Below, piece after piece: positions 1-9,014 of a DNA stretch of 64,000 nt. The notes under the pieces are model-generated. The model did no database searches and had not been told where the DNA came from. It saw only the letters and a list, made by a program, of their open reading frames with translations. Position 1 is the first letter of the stretch. Every line of letters begins with the position of its first letter. The stretch lies in assembly GCF_029892155.1 (NCBI RefSeq), contig NZ_JARZAG010000017.1:115665-179664 (forward strand). Direction: 5' to 3'. The translations under genes and the position numbers were made by a program. Source of the stretch: Kitasatospora sp. GAS204B. Its GTDB lineage: Bacteria > Actinomycetota > Actinomycetes > Streptomycetales > Streptomycetaceae.

Positions 1-750
1 GCGCTCGCCCAGCTGGAGCGTGCCGACGTCACCGTGCGGCTGCGCACCAAGGCGGTCGAGATCAAGACCGTCTCCGCCACCGTGGGCCCGCCGCACGCGG
101 TGCGACTGGAGAACGGCGAGCTGCTCAGCGCCGATGTCGTGGTGCTGGCCGGCGCCCAGGAGAGCGCCGCCGCCCTGCTGCCGCCGGAGGCGATCGACGG
201 ACAGCACCGGCTGGCCGAGCTGGGCACCGCGCCGATCCTCAACGTGCACGTGGTCTACGACCGCAAGGTGCTGCGCCGGCCGTTCTTCGCGGCGCTGGAC
301 TCCCCGGTGCAGTGGGTCTTCGACCGGACCCCGCACTCGGGCCTGGCAGGCTCGACGGTGGCGCGCACCCACCCCGGCGCCCAGTACCTGGCGCTCTCCC
401 AGTCCGCGGTGCGCGACGAGATCGACCTGCCGGTCTCCGAGCTGCGGGCCCGTTACCTGCCGGAGCTGATGCGGCTGCTGCCGGCGGCCCGCGGGGCCGA
501 GGTGCTCGACTTCTTCGTCACCCGTGAGCGCACTGCCACCTTCGACCCGGCGCCGGGCACCGCGGCGCTGCGCCCGGTGGCCGCCACCCGGATCCCCGGC
601 CTGCTGCTGGCCGGCTCGTGGACCGCCACCGGCTGGCCCGCGACCATGGAGAGCGCCGTGCGCAGCGGCCACGCCGCCGCCGATGCCGCGCTGCGCGGCA
701 CCGGCTCCCGGGTCCCGGTGGACCGCGGCGACGGGCGGTGGCCCCGATGA
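1..750 (+). CDS. hpnE: HpnE-like FAD-dependent hydroxysqualene dehydroxylase/desaturase, C-terminal part
   Basis: The reading frame is open from base 1, so the gene is cut by the window edge and only about 249 C-terminal residues are visible. The end carries the motif AGSWTATGWPATMES, typical of the FAD-binding C-terminus of phytoene desaturase/HpnE flavoproteins. In known hopanoid clusters HpnE converts hydroxysqualene to squalene after HpnC and HpnD. Its stop overlaps a possible ATG of the polyprenyl synthase gene (ATGA), and squalene-hopene cyclase follows, which supports a squalene-forming role. A carotenoid desaturase is the main alternative from sequence alone, but the context argues against it. 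Confidence 0.88.
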   Translation, partial: ALAQLERADVTVRLRTKAVEIKTVSATVGPPHAVRLENGELLSADVVVLAGAQESAAALLPPEAIDGQHRLAELGTAPILNVHVVYDRKVLRRPFFAALDSPVQWVFDRTPHSGLAGSTVARTHPGAQYLALSQSAVRDEIDLPVSELRARYLPELMRLLPAARGAEVLDFFVTRERTATFDPAPGTAALRPVAATRIPGLLLAGSWTATGWPATMESAVRSGHAAADAALRGTGSRVPVDRGDGRWPR

Positions 751-848
751 GCGCGCCACCGGACACCCCGGGCGCCCCAGCCGGCCGGCTCCCGGCCCAC
801 CCCACCAGCACCGACCCCAGCACACCGGCCCACGGAGAGGGAACACAC

Positions 849-1952
849 GTGGAGGCACGCCCCAGCACGGCCGCGGGAGCGACGGCCCAAGCCGAGCCCG
901 TCTCGGTACCCGAGCTGCTGGCCAGAGGCCGCACGCTCTGCACTCCGCCGCTGCGCGCGGCGATCGCGCGCCTCGCGCCGCCGATGGACGCGGTCGCGGC
1001 CTACCACTTCGGCTGGACCGACCGGGCCGGCAACCCGGTGGCGGGCGACGGCGGCAAGGCGATCCGCCCGGCCCTGGCACTGCTCTCGGCCGAGGCGGCC
1101 GGCGCCGACGCACTTGCCGGAGTCCCTGGTGGGGTCGCCGTTGAGCTGGTGCACAACTTCTCCCTCCTGCATGATGATCTGATGGACGGTGACGAGACTC
1201 GCAGGCACCGGGCCACCGCGTGGACGGTCTTCGGACCGGCCCAGGCGATCCTGGTCGGCGACGCGCTGGCCACCCTCGGCACCGAGGTCCTGCTGGACTC
1301 CGCCCATCCCTCCGGGGACCGGCCGGCGCCCGCGACCCACACCGACGCGGCCCGGGCCGTGCGCCTGCTCACCGTCGCCACCCGCAAGCTGATCGACGGT
1401 CAGGCCCAGGACCTCTCCTTCGAGCACCGCGACGTGGTCACGGTCGAGGAGTGCCTGGCGATGGAGGGCAACAAGACCGGCGCCCTGCTGGCCGCCGCCT
1501 CCGCCGTCGGCGCCGTGCTGGCCGGGGCCGACGACCGCACCGCCGACGCGCTGGAGCGCTACGGCCACCACCTGGGCCTGGCCTTCCAGGCCGTCGACGA
1601 CCTGCTCGGCATCTGGGGCGCCACCGAGATCACCGGCAAGCCGCACTGGGGCGACCTGCGTCAGCGCAAGAAGTCGCTGCCGGTCGCCGCCGCCCTCGCC
1701 GAGGGCGGCGCGGCCTCCCGCCGGCTGGCCGAGCTGCTCGCCGACCCGAAGGGGCGCGGCGAGGAGTCCGAGGAGGTGCTGGCCGGGCGCGCCGCGCTGA
1801 TCGAGCAGGCCGGTGGCCGCGCCTGGACCCAGGAGGAGGCCCGCCGCCAGCACACGACCGCCCTCGCCGCGCTGGACGAGGTGCCGATGGCCGACGAGGT
1901 GCGCGAGCGTTTCGTGGCTCTCGCCGAATTCGTGGTGGTACGAGAGAGGTGA
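849..1952 (+). CDS. Polyprenyl (farnesyl/geranylgeranyl-type) diphosphate synthase
   Basis: A class I trans-prenyltransferase of about 367 residues. The first aspartate-rich motif DDLMD lies near residues 109-113 and the second, DDLLGIWG, near 250-257; both bind Mg2+ and diphosphate. It should condense IPP with allylic diphosphates to supply farnesyl diphosphate for squalene. I chose the GTG at 849 because GGAGAGG sits 8 bases upstream; an ATG at 747, overlapping the hpnE stop, would add 34 poorly conserved residues. The position between hpnE and shc matches other streptomycete hopanoid clusters. Chain length of the product cannot be read from the sequence. Confidence 0.92.
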   Translation: MEARPSTAAGATAQAEPVSVPELLARGRTLCTPPLRAAIARLAPPMDAVAAYHFGWTDRAGNPVAGDGGKAIRPALALLSAEAAGADALAGVPGGVAVELVHNFSLLHDDLMDGDETRRHRATAWTVFGPAQAILVGDALATLGTEVLLDSAHPSGDRPAPATHTDAARAVRLLTVATRKLIDGQAQDLSFEHRDVVTVEECLAMEGNKTGALLAAASAVGAVLAGADDRTADALERYGHHLGLAFQAVDDLLGIWGATEITGKPHWGDLRQRKKSLPVAAALAEGGAASRRLAELLADPKGRGEESEEVLAGRAALIEQAGGRAWTQEEARRQHTTALAALDEVPMADEVRERFVALAEFVVVRER

Positions 1953-1959
1953 CATCAAG

Positions 1960-4041
1960 TTGACAGCAACCGCGGACGGCCGGCTCGACCCTGAGTACGA
2001 TTCCGAGCCGGTCGCGGTGGATGAGCGGCCGCCCGACCCGGCGGTCGCCCCGTGGCAGGTGGCGGGGGAGGTCGTCGAGGTCATCGGCGAGCCGCCCGCA
2101 CACGCACCCGTGGAACGCGCGGAGATCGAGGACAGCCTGCGCCGGGCCACCGCACACCTGCTGTCCCTACAGGACGCCGAGGGCTGGTGGAAGGGGGACC
2201 TGGAGACCAACGTCACCATGGACGCGGAGGACTTGTTACTCCGTCAGTTCCTGGGTATCAGAACCGCGGAGCACACCGCCGCGACCGCCGAGTGGATCCG
2301 TTCGCAGCAGCGCGCGGACGGCACCTGGGGGACCTTCCACGGCGGCCCCCCGGAGATCTCCACCACCGTCGAGGCCTATGTCGCGCTGCGCTTGGCCGGC
2401 GACGAACCCGACGCCCCGCACATGCGGTCCGCCGCCGAGTACGTCCGCGCCCACGGCGGGATCGCGGCGACCCGAGTCTTCACCCGGATCTGGCTCGCGC
2501 TCTTCGGCTGGTGGCCGTGGGAGCGTTTGCCGGAGATGCCTCCGGAGATCATGTTCCTGCCCAAGTGGCTGCCGCTGAACATCTACGCCTTCGGCTGCTG
2601 GGCCCGCCAGACCATCGTCCCGCTCACCGTGGTCTCGGCCCACCGCCCGGTCAGACCGGCGCCGTTCGACCTGACCGAGTTGCACACCGATCCGGCCAAC
2701 CCCTTCCCGCTGCGCCCGCTCGCGCCGCCCGCCAGCTGGGACGGCCTCTTCGAACGCCTGGACCTGGTCCTGCACGCCTACCACAAGCGCGCGGTGCGTC
2801 CGCTGCGCCGCCTGGCGCTCACCCAGGCGGGCCGCTGGATCGTCGAACGGCAGGAGGCGGACGGCTGCTGGGGCGGGATCCAGCCGCCCGCCGTCTACTC
2901 GCTGATCGCCCTGCACCTGCTCGGCTACGAGCTGGACCACCCCGTCATGACGGCGGGTCTGGCCGCCTTCGAACGCTTCACCGTGCACACCGAGGACGGC
3001 AAGCGCTGGCTGGAGGCCTGCCAGTCCCCGGTCTGGGACACCTGCCTGGCCACCATCGCGCTGGTCGACGCCGGTCTGCCGGGCGACCATCCGGCGCTGG
3101 TCAAGGCCACCGACTGGATGCTCGGCGAGGAGATCACCACCAAGGGCGACTGGTCCGTCCAGCGTCCCCAGCTCGCGCCCGGCGGTTGGGCGTTCGAGTT
3201 CCACAACGACACCTACCCCGATATCGACGACACCGCGGAGGTGGTGCTGGCGCTGCGCCGGGTGCGCCACCCCGAGCCCGAGCTGGTGGACGGCGCGGTC
3301 CACCGGGGTGTCGAGTGGAACCTCGGCATGCAGTCCAAGAACGGTGCCTGGGGCGCCTTCGACGTCGACAACACCAGCACGCTGCCGAACAAGCTGCCGT
3401 TCTGCGACTTCGGCGAGGTGGTCGACCCGCCCTCGGCCGACGTGACCGCCCATGTGGTGGAGATGCTCGCCGAGGTCGGCAAGGCGGACGACCCGCGCAC
3501 CCGGCGCGGCGTCGACTGGCTGCTGCGCAACCAGGAGGCCGAGGGCTCCTGGTTCGGCCGCTGGGGCACCAACTACATCTACGGCACCGGCTCGGTGGTG
3601 CCGGCCCTGGTGGCCGCCGGGGTGCCCGAGTCCGACCCGTCGATCCGCCGCGCGGTGCGCTGGCTGGAGGAGCGGCAGAATCCGGACGGCGGTTGGGGCG
3701 AGGACATGCGCTCCTACGAGGACCCGGAGCACTGGTCCGGGCGCGGGGAGTCCACCGCCTCGCAGACCGCCTGGGCGCTGATGGCGCTGCTGTCGGCCGG
3801 CGAGGGCCCCGGCGGGCGGTTCGCCCCCGGGGCGGAGCGGGGCAGCGCGGCCGTCGAACGCGGCGTGCGCTGGCTGGCGGCCACTCAGCAGCCGGACGGC
3901 AACTGGGACGAGCCGCAGTTCACCGGGACCGGGTTCCCGTGGGACTTCTCGATCAACTACCACCTCTACCGGCTGGTCTTCCCGGTCACCGCACTGGGCC
4001 GCTACCTGCACGGCAACCCCGCGCTGGGGAGGCTGACATGA
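1960..4041 (+). CDS. shc: Squalene-hopene cyclase
   Basis: Membrane-associated triterpene cyclase of about 693 residues that folds squalene into hopene/hopanol. The catalytic acid motif DIDD is at residues 421-424 and several QW-type repeats (for example QNPDGGWGE and QQPDGNWDE) run through the protein. The start is a TTG at 1960 with GAGAGGTG just upstream; no ATG or GTG fits the conserved beginning. The stop codon overlaps the ATG of hpnG (ATGA), which implies translational coupling. Length and motifs are normal for the family, and this is the defining gene of the hopanoid operon. Confidence 0.97.
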   Translation: MTATADGRLDPEYDSEPVAVDERPPDPAVAPWQVAGEVVEVIGEPPAHAPVERAEIEDSLRRATAHLLSLQDAEGWWKGDLETNVTMDAEDLLLRQFLGIRTAEHTAATAEWIRSQQRADGTWGTFHGGPPEISTTVEAYVALRLAGDEPDAPHMRSAAEYVRAHGGIAATRVFTRIWLALFGWWPWERLPEMPPEIMFLPKWLPLNIYAFGCWARQTIVPLTVVSAHRPVRPAPFDLTELHTDPANPFPLRPLAPPASWDGLFERLDLVLHAYHKRAVRPLRRLALTQAGRWIVERQEADGCWGGIQPPAVYSLIALHLLGYELDHPVMTAGLAAFERFTVHTEDGKRWLEACQSPVWDTCLATIALVDAGLPGDHPALVKATDWMLGEEITTKGDWSVQRPQLAPGGWAFEFHNDTYPDIDDTAEVVLALRRVRHPEPELVDGAVHRGVEWNLGMQSKNGAWGAFDVDNTSTLPNKLPFCDFGEVVDPPSADVTAHVVEMLAEVGKADDPRTRRGVDWLLRNQEAEGSWFGRWGTNYIYGTGSVVPALVAAGVPESDPSIRRAVRWLEERQNPDGGWGEDMRSYEDPEHWSGRGESTASQTAWALMALLSAGEGPGGRFAPGAERGSAAVERGVRWLAATQQPDGNWDEPQFTGTGFPWDFSINYHLYRLVFPVTALGRYLHGNPALGRLT

Positions 4042-4742
4042 GTGCTCCACTCCTGGTCCTGTGCGCGCTGGCCCCGGAGGAGTGGGCGCTGCGCGGCGGC
4101 GACTGGGCGAACGCGCTCGGCGGTTCACCGGTGCTCGCCCGCACCGGTATGGGCCCGGCGCGGGCTGGGCGGACCCTCAGCACCCTGCTGGCGGCCGCCC
4201 CCCAGGGGTACAGCGCGGTGCTGATGACCGGATTCTGCGCTGCCGCCGCGCCGGGAACAAGACCTGGTGAGGTGATTGTTGCCGACAGGGTGCACTCCGC
4301 TTCGGGATGTTCAACTGCGACCCAGTTGCCCGATGTCCTGGCCCAGGCCGTGACCGGCCTGGGTCTGCCCGTGCGCACCGGCCCGCTGTACTCCGCCGAC
4401 CACGTGGTGCGCGGCCACGAGCGCCGCGTGCTGCACCGCCGCGGCACGATCGCCGTGGACATGGAGTCCGCGGCCGCGTTCGACGCGCTGCCCGCCGGCC
4501 TGCCGGTGGCGGCGGTCCGGGTGGTGGTGGACACGCCCGAGCGCGAGCTGCTGCGTCCCGGCACCCTGCCCGGCGGACTGCGCGCCTACCGCACCCTGCG
4601 GGCCCTGGTGCCCGCCCTGCTCGGCTGGCACCGGAGCGTGGTCGGTGCCGGCGCCCAGCGCCCGTGTCCGATACCGGAGCCGTCAGATTTCTCTCTCGCG
4701 ACCCACTCTTCCCTGCCGACGCTCCCTCAGGAGGCGAGCTAG
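4038..4742 (+). CDS. hpnG: HpnG-like nucleosidase/phosphorylase
   Basis: A 234-residue member of the PNP/MTAN nucleoside phosphorylase superfamily. The characteristic VDMESAA motif lies near residues 140-146, with a glycine-rich N-terminal strand before it. In hopanoid pathways HpnG releases adenine from adenosylhopane to give the ribosyl/bacteriohopanetriol side chain. The ATG at 4038 overlaps the shc stop codon, and hpnH follows after 2 bases. Order shc-hpnG-hpnH agrees with a side-chain assembly function. The last ~30 residues are low complexity and may be non-catalytic. Confidence 0.9.
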   Translation: MSAPLLVLCALAPEEWALRGGDWANALGGSPVLARTGMGPARAGRTLSTLLAAAPQGYSAVLMTGFCAAAAPGTRPGEVIVADRVHSASGCSTATQLPDVLAQAVTGLGLPVRTGPLYSADHVVRGHERRVLHRRGTIAVDMESAAAFDALPAGLPVAAVRVVVDTPERELLRPGTLPGGLRAYRTLRALVPALLGWHRSVVGAGAQRPCPIPEPSDFSLATHSSLPTLPQEAS

Positions 4743-4744
4743 CC

Positions 4745-5767
4745 ATGGCAATGCCGCTGCGCCAGACCGTGCGGGTCAGTACCTACCTCATGCAGCAGAA
4801 GCTGCTCAAGCGCCGTGACAAGTTCCCGCTGATCGTCGAGCTGGAACCGCTCTTCGCGTGCAACCTCGCCTGTGAGGGCTGCGGCAAGATCCAGCACCCG
4901 GCCGGGGTGCTCAAGCAGCGGATGCCGGTCGCCCAGGCGGTCGGTGCCGTGCTGGAGTCCGGCGCTCCGATGGTCTCCATCGCCGGCGGTGAGCCGCTGA
5001 TGCACCCGCAGATCGACGAGATCGTCCGTCAGCTGGTCGAACGGCGGAAGTACGTCTTCCTCTGCACGAATGCGCTGCTGTTGCGCAAGAAGTTGGACAA
5101 GTTCACTCCTTCGCCGTATTTCACCTTCACGGTGCACATCGACGGCCTGCGCGAGCGCCACGATGAGTCGGTGGCCAAGGAGGGGACGTTCGACGAGGCG
5201 GTCGCCGCGATCAAGGAGGCCAAGCAGCGCGGCTTCCGGGTCACCACCAACAGCACCTTCTTCAACACGGACACCCCGCAGACCATCATCGAGGTGCTCG
5301 ACTTCCTCAACGACGAGTTGCAGGTCGAGGAGATGATGATCTCCCCGGCCTACGCCTATGAGAAGGCGCCCGACCAGGAGCACTTCCTGGGCGTGGAGCA
5401 GACCCGGGAGCTCTTCCGCAAGGCCTTCTCCGGTGGCAACCGTCGCCGGTGGCGCCTGAACCACAGCCCGCTCTTCCTGGACTTCCTGGAGGGCAAGGTC
5501 GACTTCGAGTGCACGGCGTGGGGCATCCCGAACTACTCGCTCTTCGGTTGGCAGCGTCCCTGCTACCTGATGGCCGACGGGTACGTGCCCACCTACCGGG
5601 AGCTGATCGAGAAGACCGACTGGTCCAAGTACGGCCGTGGCAAGGACCCGCGCTGCGAGAACTGCATGGCGCACTGCGGGTACGAGCCGACGGCGGTGTT
5701 GGCCACCATGGGCTCGCTCAAGGAGTCGCTGCGAGCCATGCGGGAGACCGTCAGCGGCAATCGCTGA
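4745..5767 (+). CDS. hpnH: HpnH radical SAM adenosylhopane synthase
   Basis: A 340-residue radical SAM protein with the CX3CX2C cluster-binding motif at Cys39, Cys43 and Cys46 and the SAM-binding GGEP motif at residues 81-84. HpnH joins the 5'-deoxyadenosyl group to hopene to make adenosylhopane, the first C35 hopanoid intermediate. AGGAGG lies 10 bases before the ATG. The C-terminal cysteines (CENCMAHCGYEP) are conserved in the family. It sits directly after hpnG, which acts on its product. Confidence 0.96.
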   Translation: MAMPLRQTVRVSTYLMQQKLLKRRDKFPLIVELEPLFACNLACEGCGKIQHPAGVLKQRMPVAQAVGAVLESGAPMVSIAGGEPLMHPQIDEIVRQLVERRKYVFLCTNALLLRKKLDKFTPSPYFTFTVHIDGLRERHDESVAKEGTFDEAVAAIKEAKQRGFRVTTNSTFFNTDTPQTIIEVLDFLNDELQVEEMMISPAYAYEKAPDQEHFLGVEQTRELFRKAFSGGNRRRWRLNHSPLFLDFLEGKVDFECTAWGIPNYSLFGWQRPCYLMADGYVPTYRELIEKTDWSKYGRGKDPRCENCMAHCGYEPTAVLATMGSLKESLRAMRETVSGNR

Positions 5768-5854
5768 ATGGTCGGGGCCCGGCGCGCGTGCGGGAGCGCG
5801 CGTCGGGTCCGACCATGACACCAGGACCAACACAGCAAGGATGTGCGAACAGTC

Positions 5855-7015
5855 ATGACCGCGATCTCGCTCGGTATCCCATCGCTGCCGCTGAAGCCGC
5901 TCGCGACCCGTCGTCACTCGCGTCAGATCATGGTCGGCAACGTGCCGGTGGGTGGTGACGCGCCGGTCTCGGTGCAGTCGATGACCACCACGCTGACCTC
6001 GGATGTGAACGCGACGCTGCAGCAGATCGCGCAGCTGACCGCTTCGGGGTGTCAGATCGTGCGGGTGGCGGTGCCCTCGCAGGACGATGCGGACGCGTTG
6101 CCGATCATCGCGAAGAAGTCGCAGATCCCGGTGATCGCGGACATCCACTTCCAGCCGAAGTACGTGTTCGCGGCGATCGACGCGGGGTGCGCGGCGGTGC
6201 GGGTGAACCCGGGCAACATCAAGGCGTTCGACGACAAGGTCGGCGAGATCGCGAAGGCGGCGAAGGAGACCGGTACGCCGATCCGGATCGGCGTGAACGC
6301 CGGCTCGCTGGACAAGCGGCTGCTGGAGAAGTACGGGAAAGCGACGCCCGAGGCGCTGGTGGAGTCGGCGCTGTGGGAGTGCTCGCTCTTCGAGGAGCAC
6401 GATTTCCGGGACATCAAGATCTCGGTGAAGCACAACGACCCGGTCGTGATGATCAACGCCTACCGGCAGCTCGCGGCGGCGTGCGACTACCCGTTGCACC
6501 TGGGTGTGACGGAGGCGGGCCCGGCGTTCCAGGGCACCATCAAGTCGGCCGTCGCGTTCGGTGCGCTGCTGGCGGAGGGGATCGGGGACACGATCCGGGT
6601 CTCGCTCTCCGCGCCGCCGGTGGAGGAGATCAAGGTCGGAATCCAGATCCTGGAGTCGCTGAACCTGCGTCAGCGCGGCCTGGAGATCGTCTCCTGCCCG
6701 TCCTGCGGTCGGGCGCAGGTGGACGTCTACAAGCTCGCGGAGGAGGTCACGGCGGGTCTGGAGGGCATGGAGGTGCCCTTGCGGGTCGCGGTGATGGGTT
6801 GTGTGGTGAACGGTCCGGGTGAGGCGCGGGAGGCGGACCTGGGGGTGGCCTCGGGCAACGGCAAGGGCCAGATCTTCGTCAAGGGCGAGGTGATCAAGAC
6901 GGTGCCCGAGTCGAAGATCGTCGAGACCCTGATCGAGGAGGCCCTCAAGCTCGCCGAGCAGATGCAGGCCGACGGCGCCCCAGCGGGCGTGCCGGCCGTG
7001 ATCGCGGCAGGCTGA
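5855..7015 (+). CDS. ispG: 4-hydroxy-3-methylbut-2-enyl diphosphate synthase (IspG/GcpE)
   Basis: A 386-residue iron-sulphur enzyme of the MEP pathway that reduces methylerythritol cyclodiphosphate to HMBPP. The [4Fe-4S] ligands are Cys281 and Cys284 (CPSC) and Cys316 (MGCVVNGPGEA). The ATG at 5855 gives the usual MTAISLG beginning with AAGGA 13 bases upstream; a GTG at 5843 is possible but lacks a spaced binding site. Streptomycetes usually carry another ispG elsewhere, so this copy is probably the extra, hopanoid-linked paralogue that boosts isoprenoid supply. Confidence 0.96.
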   Translation: MTAISLGIPSLPLKPLATRRHSRQIMVGNVPVGGDAPVSVQSMTTTLTSDVNATLQQIAQLTASGCQIVRVAVPSQDDADALPIIAKKSQIPVIADIHFQPKYVFAAIDAGCAAVRVNPGNIKAFDDKVGEIAKAAKETGTPIRIGVNAGSLDKRLLEKYGKATPEALVESALWECSLFEEHDFRDIKISVKHNDPVVMINAYRQLAAACDYPLHLGVTEAGPAFQGTIKSAVAFGALLAEGIGDTIRVSLSAPPVEEIKVGIQILESLNLRQRGLEIVSCPSCGRAQVDVYKLAEEVTAGLEGMEVPLRVAVMGCVVNGPGEAREADLGVASGNGKGQIFVKGEVIKTVPESKIVETLIEEALKLAEQMQADGAPAGVPAVIAAG

Positions 7016-7091
7016 ACCCAGACGTCCCGTCAGTCCCGCCCGATCAGCCCAATCAGTCAAGTCCTTCATCACCGAGCGTAGAGGTGGAGCC

Positions 7092-9014
7092 ATGTCACTC
7101 CTGTCCTCAATCCAGGGACCAGCCGATCTGAAGCGCCTGCCGGCCAACCGGATGCCGCAGCTGGCCCAGGAGATCCGGGACTTCCTGATCGAGGCTGTCT
7201 CCCGCACCGGCGGCCACCTCGGACCCAACCTCGGCGTGGTCGAGCTCTCCATCGCCCTGCACCGGGTCTTCGACTCGCCGCGCGACCGGATCCTCTTCGA
7301 CACCGGGCACCAGGCGTACGTCCACAAGCTGCTGACCGGGCGCCAGGACTTCAGCCGGCTGCGGGCCAAGGGCGGGCTCTCCGGCTATCCGTCCAGGGCC
7401 GAGTCCGAGCACGACGTGATCGAGAACTCGCACGCCTCCACCGTGCTCGGCTACGCCGACGGCATCGCCAAGGCGCACCAGTTGCAGGGGCGCGCGGACC
7501 GGCAGACCGTCGCGGTGATCGGTGACGGCGCGCTGACCGGCGGGCTGGCCTGGGAGGCGCTCAACAACATCGCCGAGGCCGACGACCGGCCGCTGGTCAT
7601 CGTGGTCAACGACAACGAGCGGTCCTACGCCAAGACCATCGGGGGCCTGGCCAACCACCTGGCCACGCTGCGCACCACCCAGGGCTACGAGCGCTTCCTG
7701 GCCTGGGGCAAGGAGGCGCTGCAGCGCACCCCGGTGGTGGGCCAGCCGATCTTCGAGGCGCTGCACGGCGCCAAGAAGGGCTTCAAGGACTCCTTCGCGC
7801 CGCAGGGCATGTTCGAGGACCTGGGGCTGAAGTACATCGGCCCGATCGACGGCCACGACATCGCCGCGGTGGAGTCCGCGCTGCGCAAGGCGCGTGGCTT
7901 CGGCGGCCCGGTGATCGTGCACTGCCTGACCGTCAAGGGCCGCGGCTACCGCCCCGCCGAGCTGGACGAGGCGGACCGCTTCCACGCGGTGGGCGCGATG
8001 GACCCCTACACCTGCCTGCCGATCTCGCCGGCCGGTGGCACCTCGTGGACCTCGGTGTTCGGCGAGGAGATGCTGGCCGTCGGGGCGCAGCGCCCGGACG
8101 TGGTGGCGATCACCGCCGCGATGCTCCAGCCGGTGGGCCTGGCGCCGTTCGCCAAGGCCTTCCCGAAGCGCACCTTCGACGTCGGCATCGCCGAGCAGCA
8201 CGCCGTCGCCAGCGCCGCCGGGCTCGCCACCGCGGGGCTGCACCCGGTGGTCGCGGTCTACGCGACCTTCCTGAACCGGGCGTTCGACCAGGTGCTGATG
8301 GACGTCGCGCTGCACAGGCTCGGCGTCACCTTCGTGCTGGACCGGGCCGGCGTCACCGGCAATGACGGCGCCTCGCACAACGGCATGTGGGACATGTCGA
8401 TCCTCCAGGTGGTCCCCGGGCTGCGGCTGGCCGCGCCGCGCGACGCCGAGCAGCTCAAGGCCCAGCTGCGCGAGGCACTGGAGGTCACCGACGCGCCGAC
8501 CGTGGTCCGCTTCCCCAAGGGCGAGGTCACCCCGGTCCGTCCGGCCGTCGAGCAGGTGGGCGGCGTCGACGTGCTGCAGCGCACCCAGGTGCCCGGGCGC
8601 AGCGGGCAGGACGTGCTGCTGGTCTCGGTCGGCGCGATGGCCTTCGCCTGCCTGGACGCCGCCGCGCTGCTCACCGCCGACGGGCTGGCCACCACCGTGG
8701 TCGATCCGCGCTGGGTCAAGCCGGTCGATCCGGCGCTGGTCCAACTCGCCGCCCAGCACAGGCTGGTGGTCACCGTCGAGGACAACGGTCGGGTCGGTGG
8801 GGTGGGCGCGGCGATCGCCCAGGCCATGCGCGACGCCGATGTCGACACCCCGCTGCGTGACCTGGGAATTCCGCAGGAGTTCCTGCAGCACGCCGGGCGC
8901 GGCGAGATCATGGAGGAGGCCGGCCTGACCGGTACCGGGATCGCCGCCCAGACCGCCGCCTTCGCCAAGCACCTGCTACCGAACCGAGGAGTGAACGAAC
9001 CCCGTGCCAGCTGA
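7092..9014 (+). CDS. dxs: 1-deoxy-D-xylulose-5-phosphate synthase
   Basis: A 640-residue thiamine-diphosphate enzyme that condenses pyruvate and glyceraldehyde 3-phosphate, the entry step of the MEP pathway. The ThDP/metal motif begins GDGALTGG at residue 144, and the catalytic glutamate of the transketolase domain is Glu368 in DVGIAEQHA. GAGGTGGAG precedes the ATG. It lies between ispG and the aminotransferase gene, as in the S. coelicolor hopanoid cluster, so it is probably a dedicated second Dxs. The end of the gene overlaps the next start by 11 bases. Confidence 0.96.
   Translation: MSLLSSIQGPADLKRLPANRMPQLAQEIRDFLIEAVSRTGGHLGPNLGVVELSIALHRVFDSPRDRILFDTGHQAYVHKLLTGRQDFSRLRAKGGLSGYPSRAESEHDVIENSHASTVLGYADGIAKAHQLQGRADRQTVAVIGDGALTGGLAWEALNNIAEADDRPLVIVVNDNERSYAKTIGGLANHLATLRTTQGYERFLAWGKEALQRTPVVGQPIFEALHGAKKGFKDSFAPQGMFEDLGLKYIGPIDGHDIAAVESALRKARGFGGPVIVHCLTVKGRGYRPAELDEADRFHAVGAMDPYTCLPISPAGGTSWTSVFGEEMLAVGAQRPDVVAITAAMLQPVGLAPFAKAFPKRTFDVGIAEQHAVASAAGLATAGLHPVVAVYATFLNRAFDQVLMDVALHRLGVTFVLDRAGVTGNDGASHNGMWDMSILQVVPGLRLAAPRDAEQLKAQLREALEVTDAPTVVRFPKGEVTPVRPAVEQVGGVDVLQRTQVPGRSGQDVLLVSVGAMAFACLDAAALLTADGLATTVVDPRWVKPVDPALVQLAAQHRLVVTVEDNGRVGGVGAAIAQAMRDADVDTPLRDLGIPQEFLQHAGRGEIMEEAGLTGTGIAAQTAAFAKHLLPNRGVNEPRAS

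Noticed and set aside
4739..7369. Very long open frame (876 codons) on the minus strand
   Set aside because: It is the mirror of hpnH, ispG and dxs codons, with His/Arg/Leu/Asp-rich composition, no ribosome binding site and no protein motifs; typical of high-GC antisense frames.
7107..8972. Minus-strand frame opposite dxs
   Set aside because: Same reason: antisense of a well-supported gene and low-complexity composition.
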